Assembly: GCF_900090105.1 (NCBI RefSeq)
Contig: NZ_FMDM01000015.1
Coordinates: forward strand, 62,001-126,000
DNA from: Micromonospora humi
GTDB taxonomy: Bacteria > Actinomycetota > Actinomycetes > Mycobacteriales > Micromonosporaceae
DNA: 64,000 nt
Direction of reading: 5' to 3'
Under the pieces are notes generated by a model. The model was given only the letters and a program-made list of their open reading frames with translations. It was not told where the DNA came from and made no database searches. Positions 1 to 7,063 of this stretch are shown here, piece after piece (positions within the stretch are counted from its first letter, which is position 1; each line of letters opens with the position of its first letter). Position numbers and translations under genes: made by a program.

Positions 1-903
1 CACCACGCCAACCTGCTTCCCTGGCCGCGCGGCTCGGTGCGGCTGCCGGTGCCGGACAGCCCGGCCGGCGCGGTCCGGTCCCTCGACGCGGCGCTGGGCG
101 AGCTGGCCCGCGACGCCCGGCCCGGCCTGCCGGTGCTGGTCTCGGTCACCGGCGCGAGCAACGTGACCGGCGAGTGCTGGCCGGTCGCCGAGCTGGCCCG
201 GGTGGCCCACCGGTACGGCGCGCGCATCCTGGTGGACGCCGCGCAGCTCGCCCCGCACGCCCCGGTCGACGTGACCGCGTCGGACCTGGACTACGTGGCG
301 CTCTCCGGCCACAAGCTGTACGCCCCGTTCGGCGCGGGCGTGCTGGTCGGGCGCGCGGACTGGCTGGACGCCGCCCCGCCGTACCTGCCCGGCGGCGGGG
401 CGACCAGCCACGTCGGCGCGGCCACCCACGACGTCCGGTGGACGACCGGCCCGGCGCGGCACGAGGGCGGCACCCCGAACCTGCTCGGCGCGGCGGCGCT
501 GGCGGCGGTCTGCGCGGCGTTCACGGCGGCGGACCGGGCCGCGCTGCACGCCCGGGAGCAGGCCTTGCTGACCCGGCTGCGCGCCGGCCTGGCCGCGCTG
601 CCGGACGTGGTGGAGCTGCGCACGTTCGGCCCGACGGCGCCCCGGGTGGGCATCGTCAGCTTCGTGGTCGCCGGCCGGGACTCCGCCGAGGTGGCCGCGC
701 ACCTGGCGGCCCGGCACCGGATCGGCGTCCGGGACGGCCTGTTCTGCGCCCATCCGCTGACCCGCCGCCTGCTGGCCGAGGCCGCCACCCGGTCCGGCCG
801 CACCGACCTTCCCCCCACCGCCCTGCGCGCCAGCCTCGGCCTGGGCACCACGGCCCACGAGATCGACACCCTCCTGGGGGCCCTGGCCACCCTCTCCCGG
901 TGA
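1..903 (+). CDS. Class V aminotransferase / cysteine desulfurase-like protein, 5' end outside window
   Basis: PLP-dependent enzyme of the aminotransferase class V (NifS/SufS) fold; 300 C-terminal residues are visible because the gene begins before base 1. The frame opens with HHANLLPW, a segment typical of SufS-like enzymes. The PLP lysine lies in SGHKLYAP at visible residue 105, preceded by the cofactor aspartate in LVDAAQLAPH. The C-terminal domain reads GVRDGLFCAHPL; whether that cysteine acts as a desulfurase cysteine cannot be told. Either a cysteine desulfurase or a related lyase/aminotransferase; the exact substrate is unknown. The next gene is convergent, 11 bases away. Confidence 0.85.
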   Translation, partial: HHANLLPWPRGSVRLPVPDSPAGAVRSLDAALGELARDARPGLPVLVSVTGASNVTGECWPVAELARVAHRYGARILVDAAQLAPHAPVDVTASDLDYVALSGHKLYAPFGAGVLVGRADWLDAAPPYLPGGGATSHVGAATHDVRWTTGPARHEGGTPNLLGAAALAAVCAAFTAADRAALHAREQALLTRLRAGLAALPDVVELRTFGPTAPRVGIVSFVVAGRDSAEVAAHLAARHRIGVRDGLFCAHPLTRRLLAEAATRSGRTDLPPTALRASLGLGTTAHEIDTLLGALATLSR

Positions 904-913
904 CCGTCGACGG

Positions 914-2155
914 TCAGCCGACCGGCGGGGCGGTGGGAGGCCGGGGCGCCTCGTCGGCCTGCTGGTCGCTGCCGTGGAACGCCTCGCGGACCAGGCGGTT
1001 CGCCTCCTCCTGCTCGATGCCGGAGGCCACCATCAGGTCGCTGGCGGCGGTACGTATCTGCGCGATCACCACGCTGCCGGAGAAGCCCACCCCCACGCCG
1101 TAGGCCCGGCCGGCCTCGCTGACCGCGCGCAGCGTCCGCTCCCGGGCCTGCTGCGGCTCCTCCCCGACGGCGAACTCGTGCCGCAGCAGGCGTACCGACT
1201 CGGCGAGGTGGGCGATGGCGTCCGGCATCGGCTCGGGGATCGCCTCCTCGTCCTCGATCATGGTGACCGAGCGACGGATCAGCGTGCCGCTGTTGCGCAT
1301 CGCCCGGTCGATCGGCTCGGCCGCCTCCGCGTAGTGGGTCAGCTCGCTGCGCCGGTGCCAGCGGGCCGGCGAGATGGTGATGGTCTCCTTGGCGCCCTCG
1401 ATCGCCTCGCTGAGCGCGGCCAGCTCCTCCTTGTTCTCCCGGAGCCGGAACAGCGCCCGCTGGGCCGCGCCCCGGTCCCGGTTGCGCAGCGCCTCGGCGC
1501 ACACGTCGAGCTGCTCGGCGAGCAGGTCCAGCGCCGGGCGCGCGGCCCGGTTGATCACCCGGAGCGGATTGAGCGGGAGTAGGACGGCGGTGACCACGAG
1601 CGCGATGGTGCCGCCGATGAACGCGTCGACGAAGCGCGGGAACTCGATGTTCTGGGTGGACGGGCTGAGCGTCACGATCAGCACCGCGGTCGCCGCTGCC
1701 TGGATCACGATGGCCACGCTCGCCCCGGCGAAGATGGTCAGCAGGATCGCCGACGTCACCACCAGCGCGAGCTGCCAGGCGCCGGTGCCGAGGAAGTAGA
1801 TCAGCACGTCGCCGACGAGGACACCGACCGCCACCCCGATGATCAGCTCGACGGTGCGCCGGAACCGCTGGCCGACCGAGGCGGCCAGCGTGCCCACCGC
1901 GGAGATCGGCGCGAAGACCGGCTGCGGGTTGTGCAGCAGCCGGTGCGAGACGAGGTACGCCAACCCGGCCGCGAGCCCGGCCTGCAACGCCAGGCCGAAC
2001 GCGGTGCGCACCCGGTGCAGCCGGTCGTGCAGGGTGGCCTTGCCCTTGTCGCGCAGCTCGTCCATGGCGGCGGAGATCCGCGGCCCGTCCAGGTCGGCCA
2101 GCCCCTCGCGCGACGTCATCCGCCGCAGCAGCGGCGGTCGTGGGTCCCGGGCCAT
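914..2155 (-). CDS. FUSC / aromatic acid exporter-like membrane protein
   Basis: 413-residue integral membrane protein of the FUSC (fusaric acid resistance/aromatic acid exporter) type. The N-terminal half (about residues 45-210) has roughly six hydrophobic segments, including VFAPISAVGTLAASVGQRFR, the usual family signature before the second helix. The C-terminal half is a charged, helical cytoplasmic domain (LLAEQLDVCAEALRNRDRG). Start ATG at 2155 was chosen because upstream codons run into the repeats of the divergent promoter; an ATG at 2119 is an alternative. A 13-bp palindrome (CGGGTA C TACCCG, 2158-2170) sits just before the start. Substrate unknown; probably efflux. Confidence 0.8.
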   Translation of the reverse strand: MARDPRPPLLRRMTSREGLADLDGPRISAAMDELRDKGKATLHDRLHRVRTAFGLALQAGLAAGLAYLVSHRLLHNPQPVFAPISAVGTLAASVGQRFRRTVELIIGVAVGVLVGDVLIYFLGTGAWQLALVVTSAILLTIFAGASVAIVIQAAATAVLIVTLSPSTQNIEFPRFVDAFIGGTIALVVTAVLLPLNPLRVINRAARPALDLLAEQLDVCAEALRNRDRGAAQRALFRLRENKEELAALSEAIEGAKETITISPARWHRRSELTHYAEAAEPIDRAMRNSGTLIRRSVTMIEDEEAIPEPMPDAIAHLAESVRLLRHEFAVGEEPQQARERTLRAVSEAGRAYGVGVGFSGSVVIAQIRTAASDLMVASGIEQEEANRLVREAFHGSDQQADEAPRPPTAPPVG

Positions 2156-2195
2156 GGCGGGTACTACCCGTCCCACCCCGGCTGAATCCTCGCCC

Positions 2196-2266
2196 CACGG
2201 CCCGGTCGGGCAGAACTCCACGGCCCCGATCGGGCAGAACCACACGGCCCCGATCGGGCAGACTGC
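2196..2266. repeat. Three direct repeats of about 24 bp in a divergent promoter region
   Basis: Three head-to-tail copies of a unit close to CACGGCCCCGATCGGGCAGA lie at 2196-2218, 2219-2242 and 2243-2266. Each holds the near-palindrome CCCGATCGGG (first copy CCGGTCGGG). They fill the space between the start of the FUSC gene (2155, minus) and the HD-domain gene (2272, plus), so they are candidate operator sites. Confidence 0.7.
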
Positions 2267-2271
2267 ACCGG

Positions 2272-2907
2272 ATGGACGAGCTGACGGCACGGTGGCGGGA
2301 GACGGCGTGGGCGGCCGGGGCCACCGACCGGGCCGCCGTGGATCGGGCCGGGGCGCGGCTGCTGGCCGGCTGGCGGGAGCCGCACCGACACCACCACACG
2401 GTGGATCACCTGCGGACGGTGCTCGACGTCGTCGACGCGTACGACGGTCGGGCCCGCCGCCCGGACCTGGTCCGGCTCGCGGCGTGGTGCCACGACGCGG
2501 TCTACGACCCGCGCGCGGGCGGCGACGCCAACGAGCGGGCCAGCGCCGACCTGGCCGGGGGTCTGCTCACCGCCGCCGGGCTGCCGGCCGCGGCGGTCGA
2601 CGAGGTACGCCGGCTGGTGCTGCTCACCACCGGCCACGTGGTCTCGCCGGACGATCCGGACGGCGCGCTGCTCTGCGACGCCGACCTGGCGGTGCTGGCG
2701 GCCGAGCCGGCCGACTACGACAGGTACGCCGAGGCGATCCGCCGTGAGTACGCCCACGTCCCGGAGCCGGACTTCCGCGCCGGCCGGGCCGCGGTGCTGC
2801 GGCAGCTGCTCGACCTGCCGGCGCTCTACCGGCTACCCGAGCCGCACGCCCGCTGGGCGGACCGGGCCCGCGCCAACCTGACCCGGGAGCTGGACGGCCT
2901 CGCCTGA
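2272..2907 (+). CDS. HD-superfamily metal-dependent phosphohydrolase-like protein
   Basis: 211-residue soluble protein resembling the predicted HD-superfamily hydrolases of the COG4339 type. Visible signature segments are WREPHRHHHTVDHL near residue 38, AAWCHDAVYDPRAGGDAN (the HD pair) near residue 75, LTTGHVVSPDDPDGALLCD (histidine plus late aspartate), and the terminal WADRARANLTREL. Substrate unknown. ATG 2272 immediately follows the 24-bp repeats. Its 3' end overlaps the convergent DUF4031 gene by 75 bases, so both C-termini read the same DNA on opposite strands. Confidence 0.78.
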   Translation: MDELTARWRETAWAAGATDRAAVDRAGARLLAGWREPHRHHHTVDHLRTVLDVVDAYDGRARRPDLVRLAAWCHDAVYDPRAGGDANERASADLAGGLLTAAGLPAAAVDEVRRLVLLTTGHVVSPDDPDGALLCDADLAVLAAEPADYDRYAEAIRREYAHVPEPDFRAGRAAVLRQLLDLPALYRLPEPHARWADRARANLTRELDGLA

Positions 2908-3174
2908 GGCCCGGGCCGCCCGGTGCTTCGGGCGGCGCAGTCCGGCGGCGTGCAGCCGGCGGACGATCTCCCGGGACGGAACCACCGTGGCGCCCAGCCA
3001 GACCGCCACCGCGAACCGTTCGGCGGGCAGGTCGTAGTGGTCCCGGTCGAAGCCGCGCCGGGGCACGCCGAGCAGTTCGGCGAAGGCGTGCAGCTCCGCG
3101 TACGAGACGTCGCTGATCAGGTGCGACCAGAGCCGGCCGCGCCAGGGCACCGCGGGCGGGTCCAGGAGGAGCAT
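2833..3174 (-). CDS. DUF4031 domain protein
   Basis: 113-residue protein that opens with MLLLDPPAVPWRGRLWSHL and continues SDVSYAELHAFAELLGVP and RRGFDRDHYDLP, a compact pattern shared by DUF4031 proteins. No biochemical role is known to me. After about residue 85 the sequence is low-information and read against the HD gene's 3' end, so the tail may be dispensable. ATG 3174 has no ribosome binding site but has a TAGCCT box 8 bases upstream, which suits a leaderless start. Confidence 0.75.
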   Translation of the reverse strand: MLLLDPPAVPWRGRLWSHLISDVSYAELHAFAELLGVPRRGFDRDHYDLPAERFAVAVWLGATVVPSREIVRRLHAAGLRRPKHRAARASGEAVQLPGQVGAGPVRPAGVRLG

Positions 3175-3182
3175 GGCGACCG

Positions 3183-3198
3183 AGGCTACGCGTAGCCT
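3183..3198. promoter_or_regulatory. Mirrored divergent -10 elements inside a 16-bp palindrome
   Basis: AGGCTACGCGTAGCCT is a perfect palindrome. Read forward, TAGCCT (3193-3198) is 7 bases before ATG 3206; read in reverse, the same hexamer (3183-3188) is 8 bases before ATG 3174. Two leaderless promoters thus appear to share one symmetrical site, 4 bp apart. Confidence 0.6.
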
Positions 3199-3205
3199 TC
3201 CCGGC

Positions 3206-4606
3206 ATGGCCGCCCATCCCCTCCTCGACGACCTGCGGGCCGAACTCGGCGACACCGCCGTGCTGACCGACCCGGACCTGCTGGCCGGCCACGAGCGGGA
3301 CGAGGCGGACCTGTGCGCCTCGGGCACCCCGCTGGTGGTGGTCCGCCCCCGCGACACCGCCCAGGTGGTGGCGACCGTGCGCGCGGCCGGCCGGCACGGC
3401 GTACCGGTGGTGCCGCAGGGGGCGCGGACCGGGCTGGCCGGCGCGGCGAACGCGGTGGCCGGCGCGCTGGTGCTGAGCACCGTGGCGATGGACCGGATCG
3501 TGGAGGTCGACCCGGTCGGCCGGATCGCCGTGGTGCAGCCCGGCGTGGTCAACGCGGCGCTGGCTCAGGCGGTGCGGGCGCGCGGGCTCTGGTATCCGCC
3601 GGACCCCGGCTCCTGGGAGTCGTCCACCATCGGCGGCAACGTGGCCACCAACGCCGGCGGCATGTGCTGCGTGAAGTACGGCGTGACCAGCGAGTACGTG
3701 CTCGGCCTGGAGGTGGTGCTCGCCTCCGGCGAGGTGCTGCGCACCGGCCGGCGCACCGCCAAGGGCGTCGCCGGGTACGACCTGACCCGGCTCTTCGTCG
3801 GCTCGGAGGGCACCCTCGGGGTGATCACCGAGGTGACCGTGGCGCTGCGGCCGGCGCCCGAGGCGTCGCTGACCCTGGTCGCGGTCTTCCCGACCACTGC
3901 GGCGGCCGGCGGCGCGGTCGCCGGGATCGCCGAACGGGGGCTCACCCCGAGCCTGCTCGAACTGCTGGACCGGACGCACCTGCGGGCCATCGAGGCGTAC
4001 CGGCCGATGGGGTTGCGGACCGACGCGGAGGCGCTGCTGCTGGCGGCGGTGGACACCGGCGACCGGGCGGCCGGCGACCTGGCCCGGATCGCCGAGGTGT
4101 GCACCGCGGCCGGCGCCGACGAGGTCTGGACCGCCACCGACGCGACCGAGGCCGCCGCGCTGCTCCAGGCCCGGCGGCTGGCCCACCCGGCGATGGAACG
4201 GTTCGCCGCGCAGACGTTCCCCGGCGGCAACGGCGGCCTGGTCATCGACGACGTGGCGGTGCCGCGCGGCCGGCTCGCGGAGCTGCTGGACGGGGTGGCC
4301 CGGATCGCCGAGTCGTGCGACGTGCCGATCGGCGTGGTCGGGCACGCCGGCGACGGCAACATGCACCCCAACATCGTCGTCGACCGGGCCGACCCGGCGA
4401 GTCTGGAGCGGGGCCGGCGGGCCTTCGACGAGATCATGCGGCTCGGTCTGGAACTCGGCGGCACCTGCACCGGCGAGCACGGCGTCGGGCTGCTCAAGCG
4501 GGACTGGCTGGCGCGGGAGATCGGCCCGGTGGGCGTCCGGGTGCACCGGGCGGTCAAGGCCGCGCTGGACCCGGCGGGGCTGCTCAACCCCGGCAAGGTG
4601 ATCTGA
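3206..4606 (+). CDS. FAD-linked oxidase, GlcD/D-lactate dehydrogenase-like
   Basis: 466-residue flavoprotein of the FAD-binding type 4/FAD-oxidase C family that oxidises 2-hydroxy acids such as D-lactate or glycolate. The N-terminal FAD domain has VVPQGARTGLAGAANA and the pair PPDPGSWESSTIGGNVATNA and GGMCCVKYGVT; LFVGSEGTLGVITEVTV follows. The C-terminal domain ends with GHAGDGNMHPN, TGEHGVGLLKRDWL and LNPGKVI, all family hallmarks. Length is normal. ATG 3206 was preferred over ATG 3173 because a TAGCCT box sits 7 bases upstream. Substrate cannot be fixed from sequence. Confidence 0.9.
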   Translation: MAAHPLLDDLRAELGDTAVLTDPDLLAGHERDEADLCASGTPLVVVRPRDTAQVVATVRAAGRHGVPVVPQGARTGLAGAANAVAGALVLSTVAMDRIVEVDPVGRIAVVQPGVVNAALAQAVRARGLWYPPDPGSWESSTIGGNVATNAGGMCCVKYGVTSEYVLGLEVVLASGEVLRTGRRTAKGVAGYDLTRLFVGSEGTLGVITEVTVALRPAPEASLTLVAVFPTTAAAGGAVAGIAERGLTPSLLELLDRTHLRAIEAYRPMGLRTDAEALLLAAVDTGDRAAGDLARIAEVCTAAGADEVWTATDATEAAALLQARRLAHPAMERFAAQTFPGGNGGLVIDDVAVPRGRLAELLDGVARIAESCDVPIGVVGHAGDGNMHPNIVVDRADPASLERGRRAFDEIMRLGLELGGTCTGEHGVGLLKRDWLAREIGPVGVRVHRAVKAALDPAGLLNPGKVI

Positions 4607-4607
4607 C

Positions 4608-5117
4608 TCAGCCCTTGTCCTCGGCCGGGGTGGCCTGGGTGAGCAGCAGCAGCACGTCGTACGCCACCGGGGGCGCCGGCTCGCCCGGGCAGTCCTGGAT
4701 AGTGATGGTCAGCTCCGGCGGGATGAGCAGCGACGAGGTCAGCGCACCGATGCACAGCTGCCGGTAGCGCCGGGCCTCGTCGGTCTCCTTCGCCAGCGCC
4801 GGGTCGGCGAGCATCCGCTGCAACCGCTGGGTCTGCTCGGGGTTGAGCGCGCCTGTCGCGTCGACGCCGTCGCCGGCGCAGTCGCGGCACTGCCACCGCC
4901 CGGCCGGGTCGACGTCCAGCGTGCGGACCTTGCCGTCCGAACCGAGCCGTTGCAGCAGGGTGACCCGCTTCCCGACCGGCGTCGGGGTGGCCGAGAGCTG
5001 CTCACCGGGGGGTGTGGCGCTCTCGGCGCGGCCGAGGAGCGAGCAGCCGGTCAGGGCGGTTGCCAGCAGGACGGCGACGGACACTGCGGGGACGCGCGTC
5101 GAGGATGGACGAACCAC
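4608..5117 (-). CDS. Putative lipoprotein
   Basis: 169-residue secreted protein with a lipoprotein signal: basic start, hydrophobic VSVAVLLATALTG, then the lipobox cysteine in LTGCSLL near residue 25. The mature part contains two CxxC-like cysteines (WQCRDCAGDGVDA) and a further pair (CIGAL, QDCPGEP), so disulfides are likely. No family recognised. GTG 5117 is 6 bases after a TAGGTT box (minus strand), so it is probably leaderless; that box lies inside a palindrome. Convergent with the FAD oxidase, one base apart. Confidence 0.8.
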   Translation of the reverse strand: MVRPSSTRVPAVSVAVLLATALTGCSLLGRAESATPPGEQLSATPTPVGKRVTLLQRLGSDGKVRTLDVDPAGRWQCRDCAGDGVDATGALNPEQTQRLQRMLADPALAKETDEARRYRQLCIGALTSSLLIPPELTITIQDCPGEPAPPVAYDVLLLLTQATPAEDKG

Positions 5118-5123
5118 GCGGGA

Positions 5124-5143
5124 AACCTACACTTCCGTAGGTT
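5124..5143. promoter_or_regulatory. 20-bp palindrome over the lipoprotein gene promoter
   Basis: AACCTAC, six bases, GTAGGTT. On the minus strand the arm nearest the gene contains TAGGTT, the probable -10 box, so a dimeric repressor bound here would block transcription of the lipoprotein gene. The protein that binds is not identifiable. Confidence 0.5.
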
Positions 5144-5186
5144 GCGTGCACTACCCACCGAGCGGCCGGTAAGGGTTCCGGTCTGC

Positions 5187-7004
5187 TCAGCGGGGCGAGC
5201 TCGGCAGCTCGGTGCCCCGGTCGGCGGCGAAGCCGCGCACGTCGGGGGCGCCGAGCCGCGCCGCGTCGGCCGCGATGTCGTCCGGCATGAGCTGTGACTC
5301 CCGCTCGGCCTCCACCCGCGCCCGGTAGTGGGCGACCTCGCGGGCCCGGGTCGCCGCGTCCCAGCCGAGCACCGCGCCCATCAGCTCCGCGACGTGCTCC
5401 GCCGACTCCAGGCCGCGGTGGCTGGTCTCGATGGAGATCCGGGTACGCCGGGTGAGCACGTCCTCCACGTGCAGCGCGCCCTCGGCCCGCGCCGCGTACG
5501 TCACCTCGGCGGCGAGGTATTCCGGCGCGCCGGCCAGCGGCGAGCCGAGCAGCGGGTCGGCGTCGACCAGGGCGAGCACGTCGAGGGTGAGGTTGCCGTA
5601 GCGCTCCAGCAGGTGCTCGACCACCCCGACCGGCACCCCGTGCCGGCGGGCCAGGTCGGCCCGGTCCCGCCACATCGCGGCGTACCCGTCGGCGCCCAGC
5701 AGCGGCAGGTCGGCGGTGCGCGACGGGCGGGCCCGACCCAGCCGGTGCGCCGCGTGGTCGACGACGTCGGCGGCCATCACCCGGTAGGTGGTGTATTTGC
5801 CGCCGGCCACCAGCAGCAGGCCGAGCATCGGCTCGACCACGGCGTGCTCCCGGGAGAGCTTGGAGGTGGAATCCGCCTCGCCGGAGAGCAGCGGGCGCAG
5901 CCCGGCGTAGACGCCCTCGATGTCGGCGGTGGTCAACGGCCGGTCCAGCACGGTGTTGACCTGTTCCAGCAGGTATGCGATGTCGCGCGCGGTGGCGGCC
6001 GGGTGGGAGCGGTCGAGCTGCCAGTCGGTGTCGGTGGTGCCGATGATCCAGTGCCCGCCCCAGGGGATGACGAAGAGGACGCTCGTCGCGGTGCGCAGGA
6101 TCAGGCCGGTCTCGCCGACGATCGCCGACCGGGGCACCACGAGGTGCACGCCCTTCGAGGCCCGCACGCGCAGGCCGGGGCGCAGCCCGACGTCGTTGAG
6201 CATCCGCGACATGTCGTCGCTCCACACGCCGGTCGCCGCGATCACGGTGCGGGCGCGGACCTCGAACTCGGCGTCCGGCGAGCCGGCCGGCGCCTCCAGG
6301 TCACGCACCCGGACGCCGGTCACCTCGCGGGCCTGCCGGACCAGGCCGACCGCCCGGGCGCTGTTGACCACGGTCGCGCCGAGGCTGGCCGCGGTGCGGG
6401 CCAGCGTCACCACCAGCCGGGCGTCGTCGACCTGGCCGTCGTAGTAGCGGATCGCGCCGGCCAGCGTGTCGGGCCGCAGGCTCGGGAAGACCCGGCGGGC
6501 GCCCTCGCGGGTCAGGTGCCGGTGCAGCGGCATGCCGCGCCCGCCGCCGAACACCCCGGCGAACGCGTCGTAAGCGGCCACGCCGAGGCCGTAGTAGGAG
6601 CGGCGGAGGAACCGCCGGGGCAGGTCGCGCACGCCGCCCTCGGCCGGCAGCGGCACCAGGATCGGCACCGGGCGGACCAGGTGCGGGGCGAGTCGGGTGG
6701 CGAGCAGCCCGCGTTCGGTCAGCGCCTCGTGGACCAGGTGGAACTCCAACTGCTCCAGGTAGCGGAGGCCACCGTGGATCAGCTTGCTGGACCGGCTGGA
6801 CGTGCCGGCGGCGTAGTCGCGCGCCTCCACCAGGGCGACCTTCAGCCCCCGGGACGCCGCGTCGAGCGCGGCGCCCGCGCCGGTCACCCCGCCACCGATG
6901 ATCAGCACGTCGAACCGCTCGGCGCGCAGCCGGCGCAGGTCGTCGGCGCGGCGCTCGGCGGAGAGCTGACCGGCCGCGGATCGGGACACGTTGGGGTCGC
7001 GCAC
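5187..7004 (-). CDS. glpD: Glycerol-3-phosphate dehydrogenase, FAD-dependent
   Basis: 605-residue aerobic glycerol-3-phosphate dehydrogenase that oxidises glycerol 3-phosphate to dihydroxyacetone phosphate at the membrane. The FAD-binding motif FDVLIIGGGVTGAGAALDA is near residue 30, followed by VEARDYAAGTSSRSSKLIHG and GLRYLEQLEFHLVHEAL, which are specific to the family. Later come VIAATGVWSDDM and PWGGHWIIGTTDTDW, then a C-terminal DAO_C helical domain. GTG 7004 was chosen over GTG 7040 because a TACCGT box lies 6 bases upstream of it. No glpK or glpF is adjacent, so it is not in a glp operon here. Confidence 0.92.
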   Translation of the reverse strand: MRDPNVSRSAAGQLSAERRADDLRRLRAERFDVLIIGGGVTGAGAALDAASRGLKVALVEARDYAAGTSSRSSKLIHGGLRYLEQLEFHLVHEALTERGLLATRLAPHLVRPVPILVPLPAEGGVRDLPRRFLRRSYYGLGVAAYDAFAGVFGGGRGMPLHRHLTREGARRVFPSLRPDTLAGAIRYYDGQVDDARLVVTLARTAASLGATVVNSARAVGLVRQAREVTGVRVRDLEAPAGSPDAEFEVRARTVIAATGVWSDDMSRMLNDVGLRPGLRVRASKGVHLVVPRSAIVGETGLILRTATSVLFVIPWGGHWIIGTTDTDWQLDRSHPAATARDIAYLLEQVNTVLDRPLTTADIEGVYAGLRPLLSGEADSTSKLSREHAVVEPMLGLLLVAGGKYTTYRVMAADVVDHAAHRLGRARPSRTADLPLLGADGYAAMWRDRADLARRHGVPVGVVEHLLERYGNLTLDVLALVDADPLLGSPLAGAPEYLAAEVTYAARAEGALHVEDVLTRRTRISIETSHRGLESAEHVAELMGAVLGWDAATRAREVAHYRARVEAERESQLMPDDIAADAARLGAPDVRGFAADRGTELPSSPR

Positions 7005-7063
7005 CCGTCCACGGTAGCCGTCCCCGCGCCACGGCGACACGCCCCGGCCGTACCGTGATGACC

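Noticed and set aside
291..2399. Long minus-strand reading frame through the aminotransferase and FUSC genes
   Set aside because: Arg/Gly/Ala/Pro-rich translation with no fold; typical antisense frame in high-G+C DNA, and it conflicts with two clear genes.
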